Assembly: GCA_016169945.1 (NCBI GenBank)
Contig: JADLSH010000193.1
Span: forward strand, 2,728,001 to 2,792,000
Direction of reading: 5' to 3'
Origin: Trachythela sp. YZ-2020
Taxonomy: Eukaryota; Cnidaria; Anthozoa; Malacalcyonacea; Clavulariidae
DNA: 64,000 nt
Part shown: piece by piece, positions 44,896-57,555 of the stretch
How the letters are laid out: every line of letters begins with the position of its first letter
Position numbering within the stretch: position 1 is the stretch's first letter
Notes under the pieces: model-generated
Database searches by the model: none
What the model was told of the DNA's origin: nothing
Seen by the model: the letters and a program-made list of their open reading frames with translations, nothing else
Made by a program: the position numbers and the translations under genes

Positions 44896-46012
44896 CGCTT
44901 ATCGTATGCATCGATCTTTGTGTGTCAGTTCGTTCTTTATCCCATATAAGAAAACAGCTAAGAACGTTCAACGCTTTGGGTACCCCTCGCCAAACTTAAA
45001 GCAGATAAATAAGCAAGCTAGAAAACTGCATCTTGGCAACATTTGTTCGGATTTCGCATCGCTCGAAAAAAGCAGGGATAGTAAACGGATGCTGAACGGT
45101 CTTATATAATTGTTTTCCCGTTTTGTCAAAACGTGAAAACGGTATGCTGTAAAAATTTAACGCTATTAACAAAACGTTAAAACGGATGTAGCTAAGCGTT
45201 TTCGCGGAGAGCTGAAACGGTTGAAAACGGATAAACGCATCGCAATTTTCACGGTTTGACCCCTACTGCAATTTTAAGGCTAGTACCGTGTACAGAGATG
45301 CCATGTCCTGGAGTGATAATTGTGACTTAATGGTTAACAAGAGATACTGTGTGTATTCACCATTGTGTTTTAACCTCTTAATTAACTACAATGTGCCTTT
45401 TATATATTTTATAATCCTAACCTGTCTAGAGTAAGACATTTTTTAACCTATTCCCAACAATTTTCCCTAAAAATACCAATGACAATAGAGTGTGCGGCTG
45501 AATGTGTTGACAAGAAACATATGTAGAGTAGTAGATACAAGCAGTCTGGTTTTAAAACTGTCTATTTCCAATATCTTTCATTGTCAAAGTAAATTATTTG
45601 TTTGGTTTTTCTGTGGGCCAGGGGTGAAAAAAATAGGCGAGCACGCAAGCAGCGTTCGCAGAAAATTCTTCAACAGCCACAGGAATTTTTTAGGTTGATT
45701 TGAAAATTTGAAGAAAGACTCATTACATGCTTAATTTGCTTTACCAGTCATGGTTGACAGGAAATTTGCAATATTGTTGATTGTATAACCTCGCTGGCTG
45801 ATAGTTTTATCTCACAAGAATAGAGATTGCATGCCCCTCATGCCACTAGCTGCTTTGCTTGACTACTTATGTAACTGTGCTACATCCTTACGCTCTGCAT
45901 ACAGTAAAGTTTCTATTTGGTCAAAGCTACAAGCAGTTGAACTGTGGAAGCAAGATTTAAGCCTACTTCGGCTCCACCATAAGTACTGAGTAAGTTATTA
46001 AGTTGTTATACT

Positions 46013-46480
46013 GGGTTTGGTGGATAATCCAAGTGAGTAGATATATACACAATTTAAGATCTAACCAGGAACGGTTGCGAAAAATGCAACACTAGGTCCT
46101 TTGACAGGAATTGATCGCACGGCCCCGCGATTCCGGTGCAGCACTCTAACCAACTGAGCTACAGAGGCCAGTTGCTGAGCTGTAACCGTAAGTTCTGTAT
46201 ATATAGGTTATCGGGAGTGCGGGTTGTGATAAGGTAACCTACATATATATATATACAGAGCTCACCCGATAACTTATATATACAGAACTTACGGTTACAT
46301 CTCAGCAACTGGTCTCTGTAGCTCAGTTGGTTAGAGCGCTGCACCGGAATCGCAGGGCCGTGGGTTCAATTTCTGCCAGAGGACCTAGTGTTGCATTTTT
46401 CGCAACCGTTCGTGGTTAGGTCTTAAATTGTCTATATATCTACTCACTTGGATTATCCACCAAACCCTGCAGTATTGTAG
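46013..46480. repeat. SINE foldback (unit 2)
   Basis: Same arrangement as in unit 1. The minus arm has further mutations in the tRNA-like T-arm (TTTGACAGGAATTGATCGCA), indicating a non-functional relic. Confidence 0.85.
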
Positions 46481-47740
46481 TTCAACCAAGTGAAGTGCAG
46501 AAAAAAATCTTTGCAGTTTACCTTATCACAACCCGCACTCCCGATAATAATGCGACGAGCGTCGGCTAAAATTAAACGTGAAAACAATCGATTATATACC
46601 CTATATTTACACGCAAAATCTAAGAATATTTACATAGTTTAACACTTACTTTTCAGATTATTGTTTCAATCTTCAAATATTGGAATATTTCTTCCTATTT
46701 TCGTTAAAATTTGCAGAAGATTTGGATGTATAAAGTTTTAATTCAATAAGATTTTTGAAAGGATGCGCTGTGAGAGCACGCTCGCTAAGCATCCTGGGTG
46801 CCCATATATGGCACTCGTCTGCATACCGCTGAAGGCACTGATCTCAAATATCTGAACAATCCAGCATATAAGCAACAATAATCAGCAACCATAATCTCTG
46901 TCTTCCTGAAAAAACTTTTCATCCCATCTTCAAAATAATTCTCTTCATTATTTTCCCAAAATAATTCATTAATCTTTATTTATAGGACTACAGAGTTCCA
47001 TGAGTTTTTCGCCATTGTATTTGAACTCAACTAAAACAAAGTCCTTTCAACTCAATCATATATGTCGAAAATCAGATAGATTTTTACTTTTAATTTGTTT
47101 AATATGGCTACGGGTGAAAAAACTCTCTTGACCATTGAAAATATACCGAGGAATTTTAAAAATACATGTGTTTTGATACGACGCAAAACATATTAAAAAT
47201 TCAACGTTTGCGATCTATCGAATTGACGTAATCGATCGAATTACTTGACGAGCTGTCCGGCGTGTCAATAACATTACAAGTATTCTTCAAACTAAGAAAT
47301 ATCCAACGCCAGAATATTATTTTATGACGCAAGAATATCATTCTTGAAATAAAAAAAACGTCCTCCGGATTATTTTGCTTAGATTAATTTTCTTATTTTA
47401 AGAAATGTTTTCTTAAAACAAAAACTTTTTTCTTATAATTTTTCTTGACAAGAATTAATTTCTTAAAATAAGAAAAATAATCTAAAAAATAAGAATTTTA
47501 TTCTAGGCTAGACTTACAAGTACATGTACTGTATGTGGTTGTTCATGGCCGCTATTCTTGCAAATGGGGCCAAAATAGCATTTGTAGCAAGAGATTTGTA
47601 AACAAACTGCTCTCCTGTTTTGGCAATTTGGCCAAAAATGGCCTCCGTGTTTAAAAATAAAAAAATTACTCCTGGCAAATATAAAATAATTTCGTGGCAA
47701 AAACAGTTCTAAAAGTTAAAAGGGGCTAAACAGCCCATAA

Positions 47741-48045
47741 TGTGAGCCAAAACGACCCCCTTTCAAATTGGCCCAAAGCGGCCCCCTATGGCTAAAACGG
47801 CCCCAGAGTTGCGTTTTGGCCCCTGTCAGGGTGTCAAAACGGCCCCTGTTTAAAAGAGCCCAAACGGTTCCCTGGAGCTAAAACGGCCCCAGAGTTGTGT
47901 TTTGGCCCCTACCAGGGCCAAAACGGCCCCTGTTTAGAAGAGGCCAAACGGCCCCTTGGGGCTAAAACGGCCCCAGAGTTGTCTTTTGGCCCCTGTCAGG
48001 GCCAAATCGGCCCTCTCTTAAAGAGCCAAAAATGGCCCCAAAAAC
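47741..48045. repeat. 85-bp minisatellite (unit 2)
   Basis: Same three-unit array as 41860-42165, one base shorter near 48010. Confidence 0.8.
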
Positions 48046-49537
48046 ATTACTGTGTATGTTTGTTTGCTGTATAATCATGTATTTTGACAATTCACTGGAC
48101 AGTACAGATGAACACTGATGGAAGCTAAATGCTAAATAAATATGAAATGAGATATCTGCAGATTGGGAACAAAGACTGTTTGTGACATGTTTGTTTAGCA
48201 CATGGCAAGTGCAGTATCAATATCTTATGAACACAGACAACATGCACACTATTATAATTGTACCACAAAGATATTAAAAGGCATTGTCTCTACTCTTCCA
48301 AATTTATTTGCAATTGCAAGATGCAATTGACAGCTTTGAAGTAAAGAATGATTTCTAATAACAGGAACAATAATGTTGGTACCAAGAATTCCATTGACAA
48401 TAGTCTGAACACTCTGATAAGTCGCTTTGAAAACCACATGTATACATCTTATATATTATTATTATTTACAATAATCACAGTGTTGTAATTGCACTGTTGT
48501 AATCTCATCGTTTGGACAAGAAAATAAATGTATACATACAGTGTGCCATTAGCAATATAAATACGTTCAATATTACTAATTGGTCGAGGAGTTTTGCATG
48601 CAGTTTGGGCGTCAAGGCAGCACTTTCATTGCGATAGTAACTCCTAGTAGTATACATTTTTCCTTTGAATATTATGTAAGCATCAAAGCTAATATTTTTC
48701 CAAGAATAGTATCGAGGATTTTAGGAAAGTCGTGGTGTAGGCATTCATTAGCAAAATTAGTTATGTGGAACAATTAATTATGTGGGAAAAATTAATTATG
48801 CGGGGAAAATTAGTTATGCAGGAAAAAGTTATTTATGTAAGATATTAGAAGTGTATGCACCCTTTCCGAGTGTTGAATTGTTCAATGGACCCACTTACCC
48901 TTTGTCGGAAATGGTAGTACCTATTCTTATATCGTCATATTGTTGTAATTTCCTCGGATATATATTTAGGTCGAAAACGCCTTATAACTACATTGCCAAA
49001 CTGAACATTATTGGGAACGTGTTGGAGTCTAAACCGTATTCTTATTACATATTGAGGTATATAGAAAATTCATTATTTATTTACTTATTTAAGTTACTTC
49101 TGTTAAATGATACTCTTGTGAAATTCTGAACGTAATAAGACGACGATTGTACATACATAAGATTTTCGAATCACTTCTTCAAATAAATACACATTCCTAA
49201 AGTTTCGAAACACGAAAGAAAGTTGAACATCTTTTTTATAAAAGGAAAATTATTTCAATTACTTCAATTTGCTAACGTGTTAATCTGCAAGATATACGTT
49301 AATGCTAAACTTTATAGTCTTTAAGATTTTAATTCTAAACTTGGTGATTATAAACCATTTAAATCTTCTACATATTGGTAATCCGATTTTCAACCTGTGT
49401 ACGATTGCAGGAGGAAATTTAAATACCTCAGGAGTTGTACGTTCTTCAGTCGATCAAAACTGTACGCTTTCGATATAAACCGCAACTTAACGGATTGCTC
49501 AATAATATATTTGATTGTTTTTTTAGTTTCAACAAGA

Positions 49538-50650
49538 ATGAAGTTTGCTTGTGCAGTTGTGTTGTTGTTGGTTGTTTGTACAACCGTGTCTTCTGGAAGA
49601 GTCAGGCAAAGTGATGAAGTAAGATCTTCTAAGAATTCGGATCCGTTGCGCGGATTACGCTTACACGAGGTGTACGTTTTTTGAGACTACAATAGTCAGT
49701 GGGCCATTTTCAAAAATAATTCTGAATGAGTTTTGATGACGTATATTTTAGAGATAGAATTAAATTAAAGAAAATAAAGCTAAAATTTCGTTTCGTTGAT
49801 TTCATTCTTCAATTGTTTTTGGCCTTACACGTCATTAAATGAAATTTCTTACTTCATATATTTTTCAGAAATTGATACTCATGCAATATGTAAAATAGTG
49901 ACTTGGTTCTGGGTGCAAAAAAGTAAATTTTGTCATTCGTTTTCTATTTAGTGCTCGTAGACTTGATACAATATTTTCTTTCCCAACGCTAGATGAATTT
50001 GCTCTGCTACATAGGAGATGATATTGCTAATTCCAGATGATTTTCCTTGCTAATGAGATATTGCTTTTCTTTCAACAGAAAGAGAATGATGAGAGAAATG
50101 CTCGTACTACAATTTTGTGTGAACCACATTTTTGTGCTCCTGCAGTTTGTGTTCTACCGGAACAATGGTGAGGATATAGTTTACACGCTTTTTTATATAT
50201 AAATATATATGACTTAAGGCGGACTGTTGAATTTTTCACAAACCCTAATTAAGTCGCTTAAATTCAGGTCAGTTTTAAGTTTACAGTGTCTATATGACAC
50301 AAAGTTTTTCGCTTTCAGATATTGAATTGTTTCTGATGTGCATTGACAGGTTATAAATAGTTACAGCCAAAATTTATGACTTTCCCATATTATCCACTCT
50401 TTGATAAATCCGAAAGGATATTATTTTTGTTTTCGGGTTTGCCTTACTATAAAATTATCAGGATATTTCTGCATTTTAGAATTTTGTTTCCTGCTTATGT
50501 ATTCTAGAGTTTCTCAGACAGTTTGATCCTTTAAACCCAACAGTAAATGATAAGTTTAGTATACCATTCTTATACCATTGTTTTTTTTCCTTTAGCGTTT
50601 TTTTTCCTTTCGAGAGAATATGTCGATGCGGGATAGTGCCACAACGCTAA
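49538..50650 (+). CDS. Small secreted six-cysteine peptide gene, copy 2 (3 exons)
   Basis: Exons 49538-49618, 50079-50167 and 50596-50650 correspond exactly to copy 1, with identical exons 1 and 2. In exon 3 one A-to-C change replaces Leu by Phe two residues before Arg-Ile-Cys. The same change removes the second AG that could have competed as an acceptor, supporting use of the upstream acceptor (50594-50595) in both copies. All six cysteines and the stop are kept. Possible longer exon 1 to 49669. Confidence 0.65.
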
Positions 50651-51887
50651 CATGGAGTATTTCAGCAGCTTCATTTCATCGATTATTTCTTATGTTGTAG
50701 TGTAAAATGACCGAATGCTGGGATTGTTTTAGCGAGTGATCATATGTTATTCTAGACTAGTTGTTCAATAAACGCTTATCGTATGCATCGATCTTTGTGT
50801 GTCAGTTCGTTCTTTATCCCATATAAGAAAACAGCTAAGAACGTTCAACGCTTTGGGTACCCCTCGCCAAACTTAAAGCAGATAAATAAGCAAGCTAGAA
50901 AACTGCATCTTGGCAACATTTGTTCGGATTTCGCATCGCTCGAAAAAGCAGGGATAGTAAACGGATGCTGAACGGTCTTATATAATTGTTTTCCGTTTTG
51001 TCAAAACGTGAAAACGGTATGCTGTAAAAATTTAACGCTATTAACAAAACGTTAAAACGGATGTAGCTAAGCGTTTTCGCGGAGAGCTGAAACGGTTGAA
51101 AACGGATAAACGCATCGCAATTTTCACGGTTTGACCCCTACTGCAATTTTAAGGCTAGTACCGTGTACAGAGATGCCATGTCCTGGAGTGATAATTGTGA
51201 CTTAATGGTTAACAAGAGATACTGTGTGTATTCACCATTGTGTTTTAACCTCTTAATTAACTACAATGTGCCTTTTATATATTTTATAATCCTAACCTGT
51301 CTAGAGTAAGACATTTTTTAACCTATTCCCAACAATTTTCCCTAAAAATACCAATGACAATAGAGTGTGCGGCTGAATGTGTTGACAAGAAACATATGTA
51401 GAGTAGTAGATACAAGCAGTCTGGTTTTAAAACTGTCAATTTCCAATATCTTTCATTGTCAAAGTAAATTATTTGTTTGGTTTTTCTGTGGGCCAGGGGT
51501 GAAAAAAATAGGCGAGCACGCAAGCAGCGTTCGCAGAAAATTCTTCAACAGCCACAGGAATTTTTTAGGTTGATTTGAAAATTTGAAGAAAGACTCATTA
51601 CATGCTTAATTTGCTTTACCAGTCATGGTTGACAGGAAATTTGCAATATTGTTGATTGTATAACCTCGCTGGCTGATAGTTTTATCTCACAAGAATAGAG
51701 ATTGCATGCCCCTCATGCCACTAGCTGCTTTGCTTGACTACTTATGTAACTGTGCTACATCCTTACGCTCTGCATACAGTAAAGTTTCTATTTGGTCAAA
51801 GCTACAAGCAGTTGAACTGTTGAAGCAAGATTTAAGCCTACTTCGGCTGCACCATAAGTACTGAGTAAGTTATTAAGTTGTTATACT

Positions 51888-52352
51888 GGGTTTGGTGGAT
51901 AATCCAAGTGAGTAGATATATACACAATTTAAGATCTAACCAGGAACGGTTGCGAAAAATGCAACACTAGGTCCTTTGACAGGAATTGATCGCACGGCCC
52001 CGCGATTCCGGTGCAGCACTCTAACCAACTGAGCTACAGAGACCAGTTGCTGAGCTGTAACCGTAAGTTCTGTATATATAGGTTATCGGGAGTGCGGGTT
52101 GTGATAAGGTAACCTACATATATATATACAGAGCTTACCCGATAACTTATATATACAGAACTTACGGTTACATCTCAGCAACTGGTCTCTGTAGCTCAGT
52201 TGGTTAGAGCGCTGCACCGGAATCGCAGGGCCGTGGGTTCAATTTCTGCCAGAGGACCTAGTGTTGCATTTTTCGCAACCGTTCGTGGTTAGGTCTTAAA
52301 TTGTCTATATATCTACTCACTTGGATTATCCACCAAACCCTGCAGTATTGTA
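51888..52352. repeat. SINE foldback (unit 3)
   Basis: Heads at 51973-52042 (minus) and 52186-52255 (plus). A 13-bp CTTATCACAAC segment present in units 1 and 2 is missing just after the plus arm (about 52395). Confidence 0.85.
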
Positions 52353-53602
52353 GTTCAACCAAGTGAAGTGCAGAAAAAAATCTTTGCAGTTTACCCGCAC
52401 TCCCGATAATAATGCGACGAGCGTCGGCTAAAATTAAACGTGAAAACAATCGATTATATACCCTATATTTACACGCAAAATCTAAGAATATTTACATAGT
52501 TTAACACTTACTTTTCAGATTATTGTTTCAATCTTCAAATATTGGAATATTTCTTCCTATTTTCGTTAAAATTTGCAGAAGATTTGGATGTATAAAGTTT
52601 TAATTCAATAAGATTTTTGAAAGGATGCGCTGTGAGAGCACGCTCGCTAAGCATCCTGGGTGCCCATATATGGCACTCGTCTGCATACCGCTGAAGGCAC
52701 TGATCTCAAATATCTGAACAATCCAGCATATAAGCAACAATAATCAGCAACCATAATCTCTGTCTTCCTGAAAAAACTTTTCATCCCATCTTCAAAATAA
52801 TTCTCTTCATTATTTTCCCAAAATAATTCATTAATCTTTATTTATAGGACTACAGAGTTCCATGAGTTTTTCGCCATTGTATTTGAACTCAACTAAAACA
52901 AAGTCCTTTCAACTCAATCATATATGTCGAAAATCAGATAGATTTTTACTTTTAATTTGTTTAATATGGCTACGGGTGAAAAAACTCTCTTGACCATTGA
53001 AAATATACCGGGAGGAATTTTAAAAATACATGTGTTTTGATACGACGCAAAACATATTAAAAATTCAACGTTTGCGATCTATCGAATTGACGTAATCGAT
53101 CGAATTACTTGACGAGCTGTCCGGCGTGTCAATAACATTACAAGTATTCTTCAAACTAAGAAATATCCAACGCCAGAATATTATTTTATGACGCAAGAAT
53201 ATCATTCTTGAAATAAAAACGTCCTCCGGATTATTTTGCTTAGATTAATTTTCTTATTTTAAGAAATGTTTTCTTAAAACAAAAACTTTTTTCTTATAAT
53301 TTTTCTTGACAAGAATTAATTTCTTAAAATAAGAAAAATAATCTAAAAAATAAGAATTTTATTCTAGGCTAGACTTACAAGTACATGTACTGTATGTGGT
53401 TGTTCATGGCCGCTATTCTTGCAAATGGGGCCAAAATAGCATTTGTAGCAAGAGATTTGTAAACAAACTGCTCTCCTGTTTTGGCAATTTGGCCAAAAAT
53501 GGCCTCCGTGTTTAAAAATAAAAAAATTACTCCTGGCAAATATAAAATAATTTCGTGGCAAAAACAGCTCTAAAAGTTAAAAGGGGCTAAACAGCCCATA
53601 AT

Positions 53603-53905
53603 GTGAGCCAAAACGACCCCCTTTCAAATTGGCCCAAAGCGGCCCCCTATGGCTAAAACGGCCCCAGAGTTGCGTTTTGGCCCCTGTCAGGGTGTCAAAA
53701 CGGCCCCTGTTTAAAAGAGCCCAAACGGTTCCCTGGAGCTAAAACGGCCCCAGAGTTGTGTTTTGGCCCCTACCAGGGCCAAAACGGCCCCTGTTTAGAA
53801 GAGGCCAAACGGCCCCTTGGGGCTAAAACGGCCCCAGAGTTGTCTTTTGGCCCCTGTCAGGGCCAAATCGGCCCCTCTCTTAAAGAGCCAAAAATGGCCC
53901 CAAAA
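53603..53905. repeat. 85-bp minisatellite (unit 3)
   Basis: Third instance of the GCTAAAACGGCCCCAGAGTT array; unit number unchanged. Confidence 0.8.
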
Positions 53906-55400
53906 ACATTACTGTGTATGTTTGTTTGCTGTATAATCATGTATTTTGACAATTCACTGGACAGTACAGATGAACACTGATGGAAGCTAAATGCTAAATA
54001 AATATGAAATGAGATATCTGCAGATTGGGAACAAAGACTGTTTGTGACATGTTTGTTTAGCACATGGCAAGTGCAGTATCAATATCTTATGAACACAGAC
54101 AACATGCACACTATTATAATTGTACCACAAAGATATTAAAAGGCATTGTCTCTACTCTTCCAAATTTATTTGCAATTGCAAGATGCAATTGACAGCTTTG
54201 AAGTAAAGAATGATTTCTAATAACAGGAACAATAATGTTGGTACCAAGAATTCCATTGACAATAGTCTGAACACTCTGATAAGTCGCTTTGAAAACCACA
54301 TGTATACATCTTATATATTATTATTATTTACAATAATCACAGTGTTGTAATTGCACTGTTGTAATCTCATCGTTTGGACAAGAAAATAAATGTATACATA
54401 CAGTGTGCCATTAGCAATATAAATACGTTCAATATTACTAATTGGTCGAGGAGTTTTGCATGCAGTTTGGGCGTCAAGGCAGCACTTTCATTGCGATAGT
54501 AACTCCTAGTAGTATACATTTTTCCTTTGAATATTATGTAAGCATCAAAGCTAATATTTTTCCAAGAATAGTATCGAGGATTTTAGGAAAGTCGTGGTGT
54601 AGGCATTCATTAGCAAAATTAGTTATGTGGAACAATTAATTATGTGGGAAAAATTAATTATGCGGGGAAAATTAGTTATGCAGGAAAAAGTTATTTATGT
54701 AAGATATTAGAAGTGTATGCACCCTTTCCGAGTGTTGAATTGTTCAATGGACCCACTTACCCTTTGTCGGAAATGGTAGTACCTATTCTTATATCGTCAT
54801 ATTGTTGTAATTTCCTCGGATATATATTTAGGTCGAAAACGCCTTATAACTACATTGCCAAACTGAACATTATTGGGAACGTGTTGGAGTCTAAACCGTA
54901 TTCTTATTACATATTGAGGTATATAGAAAATTCATTATTTATTTACTTATTTAAGTTACTTCTGTTAAATGATACTCTTGTGAAATTCTGAACGTAATAA
55001 GACGACGATTGTACATACATAAGATTTTCGAATCACTTCTTCAAATAAATACACATTCCTAAAGTTTCGAAACACGAAAGAAAGTTGAACATCTTTTTTA
55101 TAAAAGGAAAACTATTTCAATTACTTCAATTTGCTAACGTGTTAATCTGCAAGATATACGTTAATGCTAAACTTTATAGTCTTTAAGATTTTAATTCTAA
55201 ACTTGGTGATTATAAACCATTTAAATCTTCTACATATTGGTAATCCGATTTCCAACCTGTGTACGAACTGCAGGAGGAAATTTAAATACCTCAGGAGCTG
55301 TACGTTCTTCAGTCGATCAAAACTGTTCGCTTTCGATATAAACCGCAACTTAACGGATTGTTCAATAATATATTTGATTGTTTTTTTAGTTTCAACAAGA

Positions 55401-56508
55401 ATGAAGTTTGCTTGTGCAGTTGTGTTGTTGTTGGTTGTTTGTACAACCCTGTCTTCTGGAAGAGTCAGGCAAAGATTTAAGATCTTCTAAGAATTCGGAT
55501 CCGTTGCGCGGATTACGCTTACACGAGGTGTACGTTTTTTGAGACTACAATAGTCAGTGGGCCATTTTCAAAAATAATTCTGAATGAGTTTTGATGACGT
55601 ATATTTTAGAGATAAAATTAAATTAAAGAAAATAAAGCTAAAATTTCGTTTCGTTGATTTCATTCTTCAATTGTTTTTGGCCTTACGCGTCATTAAATGA
55701 AATTTCTTACTTCATATATTTTTCAGAAATTGATACTCATGCAATATGTAAAATAGTGACTTGGTTCTGGGTGCAAAAAAGTAAATTTTGTCATTCGTTT
55801 TCTATTTAGTGCTCGTAGACTTGATACATTATTTTCTTTCCCAACGCTAGATGAATTTGCTCTGCTACATAGGAGATGATATCGCTAATTCCAGATGATT
55901 TTCCTTGCTAATGAGATATTGCTTTTCTTTCAACAGAAAGAGAATGATGAGAGAAATGCTCGTACTACAATTTTGCGTGAACCACATTTTTGTGCTCCTG
56001 CAGTTTGTGTTCCACCGGAACAATGGTGAGGATATAGTTTACACGCTTTTTTATATATAAATATATATGACTTAAGGCGGACTGTTGAATTTTTCACAAA
56101 CCCTAATTAAGTCGCTTAAATTCAGGTCAGTTTTAAGTTTACAGTGTCTATATGACACAAAGTTTTTCGCTTTCAGATATTGAATTGTTTCTGATGTGCA
56201 TTGGCAGGTTATAAATAGTTACAGCCAAAATTTATGACTTTCCCATATTATCCACTTTGATAAATCCGAAAGGATATTATTTGTTTTTTCGGGTTTGCCT
56301 TACTATAAAATTATCAGGATATTTCTGCATTTTAGAATTTTGTTTTCCTGCTTATGTATCCTAGAGTTTCTCAGACAGTTTGATCCTTTAAACCCAACAG
56401 TAAATGATAAGTTTAGTATACCATTCTTATACCATTGTTTTTTTTTCCTTTAGCGTTTTTTTTCCTTTAGAGAGAATATGTCGATGCGGGATAGTGCCAC
56501 AACGCTAA
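55401..56508 (+). pseudogene. Small secreted peptide gene, copy 3 (broken)
   Basis: Exon equivalents at 55401, 55937-56025 and 56454-56508. A 5-bp deletion at about 55475 removes the donor used in copies 1 and 2 and shifts the frame to a TAA at 55488. In exon 2 the first conserved cysteine codon TGT is CGT (Arg), and a Leu in the third inter-cysteine spacing is Pro. Exon 3 matches copy 1. Loss of donor, frame and one cysteine together indicate a pseudogene. Confidence 0.75.
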
Positions 56509-57052
56509 CATGGAGTATTTCAGCAGCTTCATTTCATCGATTATTTCTTATGTTGTAGTGTAAAATGACCGAATGCTGGGATTGTTTTAGCGAGTGATCA
56601 TATGTTATTCTAGACTAGTTGTTCAATAAACGCTTATCGTATGCATCGATCTTTGTGTGTCAGTTCGTTCTTTATCCCATATAAGAAAACAGCTAAGAAC
56701 GTTCAACGCTTTGGGTACCCCTCGCCAAACTTAAAGCAGATAAATAAGCAAGCTAGAAAACTGCATCTTGGTAACATTTGTTCGGATTTCGCATCGCTCG
56801 AAAAAAACAGGGATAGTAAACGGATGCTGAACGGTCTTATATAATTGTTTTCTCGTTTTGTCAAAACGTGAAAACGGTATGCTGTAAAAATTTAACGCTA
56901 TTAACAAAACGTTAAAACGGATGTAGCTAAGCGTTTTCGCGGAGAGCTGAAACGGTTGAAAACGGATAAACGCATCGCAATTTTCACGGTTTGACCCCTA
57001 CTGCAATTTTAAGGCTAGTACCGTGTACAGATGCCATGTCCTGGAGTGATAA

Positions 57053-57555
57053 ACCTTACCGCGAGGGGTCTCGCTTGAATCGAGTTTTATCTCTTTCAAG
57101 TTGACCTTATTAACAAGCAAACATTTACTCTGCCTTCGACGCCAAAATGCCATCGATATATAGTTCTCGGTTGTGCCCGAAACATGTATAAGATTGTATG
57201 CTCTTACAAGCTTTGATTGTCAATTTACTAACATAACGCATCATACGCAGTAGAATTTATGCCGGCTTTTATCAAATGACCTGCGCGGGCGAAGCGCGCA
57301 AACAGCTGTTAGCTGGCAGTGCGTCCAACTTTTTCTATCTAACACCAGGCGATTTTACTCGTCAGTGGTAGAGTACTGCCAGTAAATGGGTTAACCAACC
57401 TATCTGCCAATGTCTCTTAACCCATTATCTGGCACTATGCCCAAATGTACCTACTTTAGTATTTACTCCGTCTTTCGCCAGAGGATTTTTCTCGTCAGTG
57501 GTAGAGTACTGCCAGTAAATGGGTTAATATATATTTGCTCTAATCTATTTTCTAG
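57053..57555. repeat. Spacer with duplicated interspersed motif
   Basis: The block CTCGTCAGTGGTAGAGTACT followed by GCCAGTAAATGGGTTAA occurs at 57358-57394 and 57493-57529. A shorter form (ACCAGTAAATGGGTTAAA) lies in the next intron at 57662. Probably a small interspersed repeat in two partial tandem copies. Confidence 0.65.

Larger units (their letters stand above)
39439..45318. repeat. Tandem ~5.87 kb unit, copy 1 of 3
   Basis: Begins at ATTGTGACTTAATGG (39439; the same block begins at 45319 and 51194) and ends at CTGGAGTGATA. Length 5880 bp. Contents in order: SINE foldback (40134-40600), AT-rich DNA, 85-bp minisatellite (41860-42165), the block shared with 37425-37690, and the secreted-peptide gene (43661-44773). 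Head-to-tail orientation and near identity with copies 2 and 3 show recent tandem duplication. The junction shares only TAA-type microhomology with the flanks. Confidence 0.95.
45319..51193. repeat. Tandem ~5.87 kb unit, copy 2 of 3
   Basis: Length 5875 bp, nearly identical to copy 1 with scattered single-base changes and small indels, for example loss of three bases near 47144. The junction with copy 1 reads GGAGTGATAATTGTGAC. Contains its own SINE foldback (heads 46098-46167 minus, 46313-46382 plus), 85-bp minisatellite (about 47741-48045) and peptide gene. Confidence 0.95.
51194..57052. repeat. Tandem ~5.87 kb unit, copy 3 of 3
   Basis: Length about 5859 bp. Its right end, CTGGAGTGATAA, passes into unique sequence at 57050-57055. 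The left and middle parts are nearly identical to copy 2, while the peptide-gene half (55080-57050) carries more differences than copies 1 and 2 show to each other, so this half may be the oldest copy or less homogenised. Confidence 0.95.

Noticed and set aside
44906..45109. 67-codon frame after the peptide gene's polyadenylation signal, present in all units
   Set aside because: It lies downstream of AATAAA, its C-terminus differs by frameshift between units (copy 2 loses one A near 50945), and no domain is recognisable.
55142..55348. 68-codon minus-strand frame upstream of peptide copy 3
   Set aside because: Present only because of small changes in unit 3; units 1 and 2 lack it.
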